Below, one piece after another: positions 16,461-24,624 of a DNA stretch of 30,912 bases (positions are counted from its first letter, which is position 1; each line of letters opens with the position of its first letter). Source of the stretch: JANXVV01 sp038230975 (GTDB taxonomy: Bacteria > Planctomycetota > Phycisphaerae > Tepidisphaerales > Tepidisphaeraceae); NCBI GenBank assembly GCA_038230975.1, contig JBBRMF010000030.1:1-30912 (forward strand), given 5' to 3'. The translations under genes and the position numbers were made by a program. The notes below the pieces were generated by a model. The model saw only the letters and a list, made by a program, of their open reading frames with translations. It was not told the origin of the DNA and did not search any database.

Positions 16461-16529
16461 GGTCCGTAGTCCGATGTAGCGGACCGATTCCGATGCCATG
16501 AAAATAACGGTCCGCAGTGCGGACCCTAC
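16461..16529 (-). repeat. REP-like hairpin pair between coxC and subunit IV gene
   Basis: Two hairpins in the 91-bp gap. The first has arms GGTCCG (16461-16466) and CGGACC (16480-16485) with a 13-base loop. The second is a perfect 7-bp stem GGTCCGC / GCGGACC (16509-16515 and 16519-16525) with a three-base loop. On the minus strand the second one is directly preceded by CGTAGG, giving the GTAG tag seen in the copy at 30851. Paired REP hairpins are a usual arrangement for this class of element. Confidence 0.7.
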
Positions 16530-16547
16530 GAAATCCGGAGAAAAAAA

Positions 16548-16946
16548 ATGTCCACCGCCAACCCAGCCCACGGCCGCGTCCCTGAAGAACCCCACGGCGT
16601 TTCCGCTCCCCACGCCGAGCACAAGATCAACTACCTGGGGATCTTCTACACCCTCTGCGTCCTCACCGTCGTCACCGTCGCCATCGCGTTCTATCGGTTT
16701 TCCAACGAACTGGTCAACGTCTCGCTCGCGCTGCTCGTGGCGTCCATCAAAGCCACCTTCGTCGGCCGCTATTTCATGCACCTGAAATTCGAAGGCAAAC
16801 TAATCTACGGCATCTTCTTCGTCCCCCTGGTTCTCACCGTCATCCTCGTCTGCGCCCTCATCCCCGACATCGGCCGTGGCATCCACCACATCATGCACAT
16901 GCCCCCGATCGTGAAGCATGATGCCGAACCGCTGACACATTACTAA
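16548..16946 (+). CDS. Cytochrome c oxidase subunit IV family protein
   Basis: A 132-residue small subunit with three predicted membrane helices (about 28-48, 55-73 and 84-106), matching the caa3-type/CyoD-like subunit IV family (Pro/His-rich head, YLGIFYTLCVLTVVTVAI, then SIKATFVGRYFMHLK). The K-A-x-x-V-x-x-x-F-M-H-L-K segment between helices is the family hallmark. The subunit is non-catalytic and helps assembly of the oxidase. The start is supported by GGAG at 16536-16539 followed by an A-run. It is the last gene of the cluster; a strong intrinsic terminator follows 25 bases after the stop. Confidence 0.92.
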   Translation: MSTANPAHGRVPEEPHGVSAPHAEHKINYLGIFYTLCVLTVVTVAIAFYRFSNELVNVSLALLVASIKATFVGRYFMHLKFEGKLIYGIFFVPLVLTVILVCALIPDIGRGIHHIMHMPPIVKHDAEPLTHY

Positions 16947-16970
16947 TCCGCAATATTACAAGTAGACTTC

Positions 16971-17003
16971 AACGGCCGCGCTTTCAAAAGCGCGGCCGTT
17001 TTG
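16971..17003 (+). terminator. Intrinsic terminator of the oxidase cluster
   Basis: Arms 16971-16984 and 16987-17000 (AACGGCCGCGCTTT / AAAGCGCGGCCGTT) form a perfect stem with a tight CA-centred loop, followed by TTTTG. It marks the end of the respiratory transcription unit. Confidence 0.85.
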
Positions 17004-17029
17004 CGTCATATATCCGCCCTTTTTTGCTG

Positions 17030-17046
17030 CCGTGCCGAAGGCACGG
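17030..17046. repeat. Short palindromic hairpin
   Basis: A perfect 7-bp stem CCGTGCC / GGCACGG with a GAA loop, directly after a run of Ts (17020-17025). It lacks the GTAG tag of the other family and may belong to a different dispersed palindrome family. It sits between the operon terminator and the promoter region of the next gene. Confidence 0.5.
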
Positions 17047-17122
17047 GCGTTTCCGTCGCAAATAGTTTCCATCGCCTTCCAATCTCACGGAAATCATTGT
17101 TTTAGAAAAACGCCTTTTTTGC

Positions 17123-17150
17123 TTTGAATTGCCCTCAAGTTGAATATACT
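17123..17150 (+). promoter_or_regulatory. Candidate sigma-70-type promoter
   Basis: A TATACT -10-like box (17145-17150) follows a TTTGAA/TTGAAT -35-like box (17123-17129) with 15-16 bases between, in AT-rich sequence about 60 bases upstream of the PEP-CTERM gene start. This is the best promoter match noticed in the window; it is a pattern match only. Confidence 0.35.
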
Positions 17151-17208
17151 CATTCCCGTCAAACTGCGTTTTTCATTCAGCACAGAACTTTGGAGAGGAA
17201 GGAACATC

Positions 17209-18087
17209 ATGTCTGGCATTCAGAATTCCGCAATCACTAAGCTGCAGTGCGCGTTCGCCATCGCACTGGTCACCCTGACCACGTTGAGAAGCGACGCCGG
17301 TTTCGTCACCTTCGAGTCAACCGGTGCAACCCCGGCTTCGATCACACCCACGCGCGATGCCTTCCGCGCCGCCGTCGGTGGTGGAACCGTCGCCGGTGCC
17401 GCAGGATCATTCGGTGGCGTTCGACGTGAAATCAACTGGGACGGCGTCCCCGACATTTTTGCCGATCCCAACCTGCTCCCCGCCAACTTCTTCAACGCCA
17501 ACTCCCCGCGCGGTGTCGTCTTCAGCACCCCCGGCACTGGTTTCATCGTCAGCTCCAACAGCGGTCAACCCTCCCCGGTCTTGTTCGGCTTCCCCAACGA
17601 TTTTCAAACCTTCAGCGCCCAACGGTTGTTCACCGCCGTCAACAGCAACACCACCGATGTATCGTTCTTCGTCCCCGGCACCAGCACCCCCGCCACCACA
17701 AACGCCTTCGGTGCCATATTCACCGATGTCGAAGTCGCCGGCCTCACCCAGATCGAATTCTTCGATCAAAACAACAACAGCCTCTATAGCCGCAATGTTT
17801 TGGTCTCGGGCAACCAGGGCCTCAGCTTCGTTGGTGGCATCGCCGATGCCGGTGAACTTATCAGCCGCGTCCGCCTCACCTCCGGCCTGAACACCATCCT
17901 CTCCAACGGCCAACTCGGTAATCCCAACGACGACGTCGTCGTCATGGACGACTTCCTCTACGCCGAACCCGTCGCCACCCCCGAACCAGCATCTCTTACA
18001 TTCTTCGCGATCGGACTTTGCATGCTCGGCCGAAGCATTTCCCGCCGACGTCGTACGGTTCGCGCAACGGAGAACGCAGTATCGTAA
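17209..18087 (+). CDS. PEP-CTERM sorting domain protein
   Basis: A 292-residue exported protein with a signal peptide (about 1-29) and a C-terminal PEP-CTERM tail: VATPEPASLTFFAIGLCMLG, then the Arg-rich SRRRRTV end at about 265-285. Such tails are cut by an exosortase (EpsH/XrtA family) and the protein is then displayed or released, often with extracellular polysaccharide. No exosortase gene is in the window. The body is rich in Gly, Thr, Asn and Phe with beta-strand character and contains VEVAGLTQIEFFDQNNNSL and a VVMDDFLY end-strand; it resembles secreted lectin-like PEP-CTERM proteins, but I do not recognise a specific ligand. GAGAGGAAGGA just upstream selects the ATG at 17209. A codon bias strongly favouring C-ending codons supports real expression. 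Confidence 0.88.
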   Translation: MSGIQNSAITKLQCAFAIALVTLTTLRSDAGFVTFESTGATPASITPTRDAFRAAVGGGTVAGAAGSFGGVRREINWDGVPDIFADPNLLPANFFNANSPRGVVFSTPGTGFIVSSNSGQPSPVLFGFPNDFQTFSAQRLFTAVNSNTTDVSFFVPGTSTPATTNAFGAIFTDVEVAGLTQIEFFDQNNNSLYSRNVLVSGNQGLSFVGGIADAGELISRVRLTSGLNTILSNGQLGNPNDDVVVMDDFLYAEPVATPEPASLTFFAIGLCMLGRSISRRRRTVRATENAVS

Positions 18088-18429
18088 ATGTGTGGAAATA
18101 AATGACTACCCGGCTTCTCATTTGGTCTACCCCGATTTGCTGTCTGGTTGTATCGGCTATCGACGGGGCAAGGCGATGAGATTACCGACGCGCCGGAGCA
18201 TCAAGGATTTCCAGCTCTCCCTATCGAAGGGAACCGAAACAGCCTTACATAGCCCCCGGCATGCCGGGGGCTATTTAGGGTTTCGAAGCACATCTTGAAA
18301 TGGGGTCGTAAGTGAATGCCATTCGTATCCGGAGATGAAAAAGGGCCTTAAATAGTACACCGTCTTCTTTTAACCGTAGGCAAGCGAAGTACGTTCTTCC
18401 GCACATTAGCTCTTAAATCAGAGTCAGTG
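18088..18429. other. Intergenic region with perfect palindrome
   Basis: This 342-bp gap lies between two converging genes. The 68-residue frame at 18092-18298 has no ribosome site and runs through the palindrome, so I do not regard it as a gene. The only structure noted is the 26-base palindrome at 18249-18274. The remainder shows nothing I can name. Confidence 0.6.
18249..18274. repeat. Perfect 26-base palindrome
   Basis: The half-site ATAGCCCCCGGCA is followed directly by its exact reverse complement. As RNA it folds to a stem of about 11 bp with a tiny loop, followed on the plus strand by TTTAGGGTTT. It could terminate the convergent PEP-CTERM and kinase genes, or be another dispersed palindromic element. 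Confidence 0.75.
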
Positions 18430-20863
18430 CTATTCTCCAAGCAACGCACGCGCTTCTTCCTCGAACCGCCGCAGTTCATCGTCTTGAGGCTGATTTAAGT
18501 CGATCTGGCGCTTCGCCTCGGTGTAAGCAGCTTTTGCTTCTATTTTTCGCCAAGCTGCCAATGCGCCATCGCCAGAAAAATCCAATCTCCGCCGTCGCCG
18601 CCCCCGCTCATTTTCACGGCAAGTTTCAATTCGGAAACGGCGTTCCGGTAGTCGTCGGCGCGGTAATACGCAACTCCGAGCGTGTTATGAAAATCGGGGT
18701 CAGCCGGGGCAAGTCGTACCGCCTCTCTGGCCATCGCAACCGCGCGAACCGCGTCGCGCCATGACGTTTCGGGGTAATTGGCTAACAACCAGTCGAGGTT
18801 ATCCTGGGCGAGCGCATACGCGAATCGATTGTGCGGCCAGTGGTCACCCGGAAAACTATCCTGCAACTGCTTCAGCAGTTTTATATTGGTATGCCGCGCT
18901 TCCCAGGGAAGTTGTGAAAGCGTGCTGAAGATAAGCGCCGGACGCTGTGACGATGCATTCGGTTCATTCAGCAATTACTCCAGCTTTCGAGCATCATCTG
19001 TTGAGATCGCCTTGCGGATGGCAGTGCGCCACGGATCATCGTCAACAAGCCTAAGCACTTCCAGCGTCCATTGCCGCTGCCTGGTATCGCCTTTGGGTGC
19101 ACATCCCACGCAAATGTCGAGTGCATCCACCAGATAAGGGAGAATCACAACGTCGGTCTGCCGGATTGCTTCGGCGAATTCCGAGGAATTGCCGGCGTTC
19201 AATTTCAGCCCAAACTGTTCGACGAAGGCCGCGCGTATCGCTTCCAACATGACGATGTTGCGCGAACCACAGCGATGGGCGTTCCAAACGATTCCATTCA
19301 TCCCTGTTGCGTTCAGGCGGCGTACAAATCGGCAGTCTCTGTCATCAGCTTCCAACTGGGAACGCATCGCGGCCAATTTCTGCTTCAGCACTCCATCTAC
19401 GATCGAAGGATCCTGCAACGCGAAAGCGTCGGCTCTTTTGAGGTCCTCCGCTCCGGAAGTGACAGCAACCGTCCATCGCTCTGGATCGTCCGTGAGGGTG
19501 AGTCCTAGTTTGCGAACGGTTTGGGCATCGATCAACGCATGCTGAATTTCGTCGTTCACTTTCGAGCGTCGTGCCGCACGGTCGCGCAAATTCCACCCGG
19601 CGGCACCGGCAACGGCCGCCAACAGAACAAGGATAAAGAGCACGACAATAGATACATTGACGATCGCAAACCTATTTTTCGGACAAACTTGCGCAACCTG
19701 TAACGCAGCGTTGGAGGGCAGGCCTGAACCGCTTCATTGGCAAGGTATCGTTCCACATCAGCGGCGAGCGCACTGGCGGTTTCGTACCGGCGCTGTCGAT
19801 CTTTATCGAGCGCCTTCATCACCACCCAATCGAGTTCGTCACGGAAGAAATTGCCAATGCGGCGCGGATCGGCCTGGCGGGCCGCCGACACAGAGGTGAG
19901 TTTGTCGCCCATCGTGCACAAACGGGTTGAAGGGCGCGGCGGTTCTTCATCCCGAATGATACGCCGCATCTCAACCTGACTCGCTTTTTTCAGGCGATCA
20001 CGATCGCGCGGTGTCGTACCCGTAAGCAACTCGTAGAGCAGCACTCCCAGGCTGTACACATCGCATCGAATATCGAGATTCAATCCGCTCATCTCGGCCT
20101 GCTCCGGGCTCATATAGAGCGGTGTCCCGACCATCTGCGCGAACTGTGTGAAGAGTGTGCGCTCCGTCAGCGGATCTTCCAGCGCCTTTGCGATGCCGAA
20201 ATCGATCACCTTCGGAACGGGGATACCATCGTGAAGCGTGACCAGAATGTTCGACGGCTTTAGATCACGATGGATGATTCCCTTGCCATGTGCGTGCTGA
20301 ACCGCCCGATAGATCTGTAAAAACAGTTCCAGGCGTTGAGGTGCCGTCAGGCGGTTCTGATCGCAGTGGTCGGTAACCGCGATGCCATGCACGAGTTCCA
20401 TCACGAAAAATGAGCGGCACGACGCTGTTTCACCTGCATCGAACACTTTTGCGATTTTGAGGTGATCCATCATGGCCAGTGCCTGCCGCTCGGCTTCAAA
20501 GCGGGCGATGACTTGTTTCGTATCCATTCCCGCCTTGAGCACTTTGAGCGCAACCGTCCGGCGCACTGGTTCAAGCTGTTCAGCCATGAAAACCGTGCCG
20601 AATCCTCCTTCACCAATCTGTTCGAGCAGTTTGTATCGACCGATCAGCGTGCCGGGGCGCTCTGTTTCAGTTTTAGAAGTGATCGTTGTCTGGTTTTGTT
20701 CAATTAACGCGATGGCAGGAAACAACTCGCGGATTTCCCCAGCCATCGCAGAATATTTAAGCGCGTATTCCTCCAGTAGCGGCCGTTCTCCAATTCGATG
20801 GCGGCGCGCAAAATCCTCCGCAAGATCGGCCAGCAGAAGTTGTTCAATCGTTTCATCGTTCAT
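18430..20863 (-). pseudogene. Ser/Thr protein kinase with TPR-like region, disrupted
   Basis: A planctomycete-type membrane kinase of about 810 residues if restored. The first part (from the ATG at 20863) holds a complete kinase domain: IGEGGFGTVFMAE, VALKVLKAG, HRDLKPSNIL (catalytic Asp about 200), DFGIAKAL and SPEQAE. A membrane helix (VNVSIVVLFILVLLAAVAG) and a TPR-like C-terminal region follow, but in other frames. Two frame breaks each need one added A: at 19675-19679 (restores RKNRFAIVNVS) and at 18543-18547 (restores GEKIEAKAAY...ARALLGE, stop at 18430). Both lie in the same decamer CTATTTTTCG. An in-frame TAA (18975-18977) interrupts LE*LLNEP. The start overlaps the sigma factor stop as ATGA. 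Kinase identity is certain; whether the gene is dead, misassembled or recoded is open. Without correction the product would be a soluble kinase of about 435 residues. Confidence 0.85.
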
Positions 20864-21508
20864 GGCTGTAGCGCCAGCAGGCCACCTGGCATCGCTTCAA
20901 GAATGTCTTTCAATCGTTTCAACGCTCGCAAATAGCGTTTGGCCGCTGCCCGCTCCTCGATTTGCAACACTTCTGCCGTTTCGGCGCTTGTGAGCTGTTC
21001 GAAATGACGCAAGGCAAGTACCTCACGATCAACTGAATCCATGCCTTCCAGGGCTTGCTGCAAGCGAAGCTTGATCTCATCTTGAATTGCTGCTTCACTG
21101 GCGCGCGTCGCAGTGCAAGCGGGTTGTTCAACAATCGCGTAAGTCGTGGCGTCAGACAAGCCTGGCCCGGGGGGCGACACCTCCCGCCGCGCATCACGAA
21201 GAGCTGCCCCCAGGTGGTGACGATGTATTTCGAGAAGTTTGTTCCAGACAATCCCTCTCAACCAGAGGAACACGGGAATTGCCGGCGAAAGTCGAAAAAA
21301 AATCGCCCCGGTGATGTGCGGCCTCCGCGTATGCCTCCTGCAAAATATCCGCGCTATCCACTCGCCCCTGTAATCGCCGGTCGAGCCGGAACTGCACCAT
21401 GCGTTGCAAACGGTTCTGGTGTTGCATCAGAAGCTCGCCCCATGCGTCCACATCGCCTTCAGCGGCGCGACGTAGAACGGCGTGGGAGTCCGGCGCATCT
21501 TTGGCCAT
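20860..21508 (-). pseudogene. ECF-type sigma factor, frameshifted
   Basis: A planctomycete ECF sigma-70 factor split over two frames. Frame one, from the ATG at 21508 (AAGGA six bases upstream), gives region 2: GDVDAWGELLMQHQNRLQRM, VDSADILQEAYAEAAHH. The other frame continues with VFLWLRGIVWNKLLEIHRHH, a linker, and region 4 (VLALRHFEQLTSAETAEVLQ, RYLRALKRLKD), ending at 20860. The switch maps to an eight-A tract (21295-21302); removing one base restores a single protein of about 215 residues. The family directs RNA polymerase to a small regulon and is often paired with a kinase; here the kinase ATG overlaps the sigma stop codon. As written, the product would be cut just after region 2. A sequencing error or slippage-corrected expression remains possible. 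Confidence 0.82.
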
Positions 21509-21593
21509 GAAGGATCCTTGATTCAGTTGGCACTTTTCGACACTGATAAAGCTATCACATTCAGAGTTGACCGCCTTGTGCTCGTCACCAACG
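21509..21593. other. Short spacer
   Basis: An 85-bp spacer between the sigma factor start and the PEP-CTERM remnant. It contains the sigma gene's ribosome site and presumably its promoter. No clear ECF-type promoter motif was recognised. Confidence 0.4.
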
Positions 21594-21845
21594 CTATTTC
21601 CGGAGTCGTGCTATCAGGGAGCCGGCCGAACTGGCAGCCATCGCCAGTTCGTACGAGCCGGGCTCCGGAACGACAGCGTAGAGCACTTTCAGGTTGGTAG
21701 GTTGCCCTATGTCGGGTGCCACGGGTCGTGGTACTCCGAGACCTGTGTCTTTTACCCGCTGACACACACTGATGTAGCTACACCAACGTGCGAAACGCTC
21801 TATCCGCCCGTCCGCGCTTAGATGCGCCGACGCCGCTTGATTGAG
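21594..21845 (-). pseudogene. PEP-CTERM tail remnant
   Basis: A minus-strand frame with no start codon or signal peptide that ends in a recognisable sorting tail: LKVLYAVVPEPGSYELAMA, a moderately hydrophobic stretch, then IARLRK and TAG at 21594-21596. The 84 codons between the previous stop and this one are open, but only the last 35 or so look like protein. It lies in the same frame as the upstream gene, separated only by that gene's TAA stop. It appears to be the surviving 3' end of a deleted PEP-CTERM gene. It is short, so a chance match is possible. Confidence 0.45.
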
Positions 21846-23273
21846 TTACCTTTTATTCACCGGATCAAATCTCGCCGCTTCGGGATCGATCGGAGTATTC
21901 TGGCCGTGAACAACCTGCCAATGCATTTTCTGATTCTTCCCAACAACGAGAGTCATCCGATTTTGATGCTTTGGAAGAATCGTTCCGCTCGGAGTGGTGA
22001 AACTGTCCACCGTACAGACCCAGACGACAATCCCATAATCTGCGCCAAGCATGCGAACCGATATTTCGTCCGTATGCGTCTTGCAGTCCTTGAACATAAT
22101 TTCGTGGAATGCAGCGTGGGCTTTCACGATGGCGTCTTTGCCTCGCCAATGCACCCCCATCACGCTCAAACCGACGCCGCTCGGCTCAGGAACGTTCCAC
22201 GATACCGCATGAACGGATCCACTGGCATCGGTGGCTAAGCCGTAGACTGTATCGCCGACGATCGTGTCAGCTTGGGAGCTGACAAACGAAGCGGGCAGAG
22301 TTGATTGCAAATCGATGAGACTGCTGGCGGTGCCGGACCAGAGCAGCGCGCGACCAGGGCCGTCTATTCCGTCGGGGCCGCTGTAGCCAACCCCTACCTG
22401 CCAATGGCCGTTGGTATCGTTGGCGAATGTCGCGGTGAATCCAGCTGAACTTAGATCCACCTCTGAAGCAGCCGTACCATTCCAAACCAGGGCGTGGTAA
22501 TTGCCCGCGTAGAAATCATCTATCGTCTTGGCGCCAGCCCCAACCTGCTGCCCGCCGCCGACGCCGTTGGCTGCAGATGTCGCAAATCCCTGAGGGTGCA
22601 GGTCCACCGCTGAGTTAGCGGTTCCGCTCCACAGCAATGCATGTGAGTAGGAGTTCGATTTGGAATTTAGCGCTACGCCTACCTGATGAATTCCATCGGT
22701 GTTGTTGGCCATCGCGCTATCGACGCCTGCTGGCGTCAAGTCGATCGCGGATGCCGCAGACCCTCTCCAAAGGATGGCGCGTCGCGTTGAACCTAAATCG
22801 TTGCCTGCGCTTCCAACTTGCTGACCGCCCGCAACACCAAACGCGGCGGACGTCAATAATCCGCTGGGATGGAGATCGATTACGGATGCGGCATCGCCGC
22901 TCCAAAGCATTGCATGATTTGGCACATTGCCCCCATCAACATAGTTAAGGGCACGCCCGACCTGCTGCTGGCCGGAAGCTGACGAAGCATACGAGTCGGC
23001 AAACCCCAGAGCGTTGAGATCGACACCGTTTGTGGACGTCGCGCTCCAAAGAAACGCATGAAAGTGGGCATTCGCCCCAAATATGTTTCCCGCCACTCCA
23101 ACAACCTGCCCACCTGTATTGCGGTTCGGATATGCCCCGCCCTGAATGGTTACTGGCGTGCCGAGGGTATAAAGATCTGTATAGGTGATGCCGGCATAAG
23201 TCGTGCCGCCGCGAATAATTGATCCGGCGGATAGAATCAAAACGATGCTCATCTTCAGTGGACTAAAACGCAT
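21846..23273 (-). CDS. HAF-like repeat PEP-CTERM protein fused to SnoaL/SgcJ-like domain
   Basis: A 475-residue exported protein with two unrelated parts. After a signal peptide (about 1-27) come roughly seven imperfect repeats of about 50 residues. Each has the pattern HA-x-L-W-x-G-x-A-x-S-x-[IV]-D-L-x-P-x-G followed by G-x-QQVG, as in HAF-type extracellular repeat proteins. This part ends with SWNVPEPSGVGLSVMG, the beginning of a PEP-CTERM tail. Instead of a hydrophobic helix and Arg cluster it runs straight into GVHWRGKDAIVKAHAAFHE and about 95 more residues resembling the C-terminal two thirds of SnoaL-like/SgcJ-EcaC proteins. The start at 23273 is chosen for AGGAG five bases upstream. 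The junction looks like a deletion fusion. The product probably cannot be sorted by an exosortase, and the SnoaL-like fold lacks its N-terminal helix. Confidence 0.8.
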   Translation of the reverse strand: MRFSPLKMSIVLILSAGSIIRGGTTYAGITYTDLYTLGTPVTIQGGAYPNRNTGGQVVGVAGNIFGANAHFHAFLWSATSTNGVDLNALGFADSYASSASGQQQVGRALNYVDGGNVPNHAMLWSGDAASVIDLHPSGLLTSAAFGVAGGQQVGSAGNDLGSTRRAILWRGSAASAIDLTPAGVDSAMANNTDGIHQVGVALNSKSNSYSHALLWSGTANSAVDLHPQGFATSAANGVGGGQQVGAGAKTIDDFYAGNYHALVWNGTAASEVDLSSAGFTATFANDTNGHWQVGVGYSGPDGIDGPGRALLWSGTASSLIDLQSTLPASFVSSQADTIVGDTVYGLATDASGSVHAVSWNVPEPSGVGLSVMGVHWRGKDAIVKAHAAFHEIMFKDCKTHTDEISVRMLGADYGIVVWVCTVDSFTTPSGTILPKHQNRMTLVVGKNQKMHWQVVHGQNTPIDPEAARFDPVNKR

Positions 23274-23327
23274 TTGCTCTCCTTGGGTCGATCTGCCGAA
23301 TTTGGGTGCTCCATCCGATAGCGCCAT

Positions 23328-24098
23328 TCATTTGTCTGACGCGATGGCACGATGGCGTCTGCGGGCAAGTATCAGGCATGTCAGCGCCACAACCGACATC
23401 GAAGTTGGCTCGGGCACGGCGAGAAACGACGTGATCTGAAACTCGGCGGTCGCGTAAGCCGGGTTGCCGTTTCCGTCGAGAATGGACAGCGTTCCAGTGG
23501 CTGCATCAAAAGCGCTCAATGGCGGTAGGACGAGCGGCAAATCCGTTGAGGAAAACGCGTTGCCGGTTGAGTCGGTGAGATTGATTCCCATCACCGGAAG
23601 CGGAAAGAAAATTCCATCGGGATCCAAGACCGGATCGCCGCTGAAGTCCGTAAAGTTGGATGGGAACCCCAGTGGGCTTTGCACGTGGTAGATATCGCCC
23701 GGGGCACCGAATGCCCCGGAGTTATTGTTGGTCACGCTGATGGCATAATAGATTGGGGAAGGATCTGCAGTGGTTCCGTAATCGTGCCCGTTGATCATCA
23801 GATGCATGGCAGCCGGAAGGACTGGAAGCTTGAATGGGTTGGGCCTGAGATAGTACTGGTAAAATGAGGTGGGTTGCCCCGAAAATTCAGCACGCTGGTA
23901 GCCAGAATCGAAGAAGTTGTAGGTTCCTTTAACGTCCATCCCTACCTTAATGGAATCATTGAATTAGTTGAGATCATCGGCGACCGATGTGATCTTGGCA
24001 TCGAACGCGATGATGGTTTCAGCAGCACGGCCATCGCGGGCAAGGCCTGCGGTTGCGATCAGGACAGTACACACGGCTTTCAGGGTTGAATTGCGCAT
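23328..24098 (-). pseudogene. PEP-CTERM protein interrupted by in-frame TAA
   Basis: Read as one frame from the ATG at 24098 this is a 256-codon PEP-CTERM gene. It has a signal peptide (MRNSTLKAVCTVLIATAGLA), a mature start (ETIIAFDAKITSVADDLN), then a TAA at 23964-23966, and in the same frame FNDSIKVGMDVKGTYNFFD and the rest. The tail is LAVPEPTSMSVVALTCLILA followed by RRRHR, a normal sorting signal. The body is a beta-rich secreted domain with FTDFSGDPVLDPDGIFF; I recognise no catalytic motif. Reinitiation at the internal ATG (23939) would give 203 residues without a signal peptide, which could not be exported, so the gene is probably inactive unless the stop is an error or is read through. 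Confidence 0.75.
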
Positions 24099-24624
24099 TC
24101 TAAATGGCTCCAGTAATATTGTTGCCATCAACGCGTCTGCGAAGGACTGGCAGATTCAACGAAAGTTCCAAGAGTGGGAATTCCGGAAGAGGATGACCGA
24201 CTCCCTCAACTTACCGACACCCACGACGTCACCACCTGCCCGTTTCTTTGGCGAGTGTGGCGAACTACCTATCATTTAACTGCGCAAGGAGCAGCCAACG
24301 AGACAGGGATTTTTAAAATTGTCGTTTGGGGATCACGAACCCGGTGAAGTGAACAAGACCCAACCGCCATAGAAGCCATTGCGAAGACAATCAGAGCAAA
24401 ACTTCGAGAAGGCGTGTTCATTTAGGTGTTCCTCAGGGCGTTCATGCAAGCGGCAAATCACGGAACACGGGTGGCAACCCGTTGTCGCAATTTAGGAAAC
24501 GAATGCCGCAATAGTGCATTGCGGCTGCGATCATTCCGGATTTCAATACGCTATGTGCTGCATTGCCGTGGGCGCGGCAGTGTGAACGGTCAACCTGGGG
24601 AGTCAATTGCAAAGATCGGTACCT
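24099..24624. other. Divergent intergenic region with small hairpins
   Basis: About 525 bp between the divergent PEP-CTERM pseudogene and the glycosidase gene. No supported gene. Two perfect small hairpins lie in the presumed glycosidase leader: ACGGGT-GGCA-ACCCGT near 24468-24483 and GCCGCAA / TTGCGGC at 24505-24525 with loop TAGTGCA. Promoters for both directions should be here but no convincing boxes were found, and no sigma-54 -24/-12 signature was seen. Confidence 0.5.

Noticed and set aside
18092..18298. A 68-codon plus-strand frame after the first PEP-CTERM gene
   Set aside because: No ribosome site, it passes through the perfect palindrome, and the composition is not protein-like.
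18540..19681. Programmed -1 ribosomal frameshifting as the favoured explanation for the kinase breaks
   Set aside because: An A5 followed by T is not a known strong bacterial slippery heptamer, and the same gene also contains an in-frame stop. Kept only as a testable alternative.
18975..23966. Reassignment of TAA to a sense codon
   Set aside because: Many intact genes here end normally with TAA (for example coxB and the cupredoxin gene). Two isolated TAA interruptions in a region that also has frameshifts fit gene decay better.
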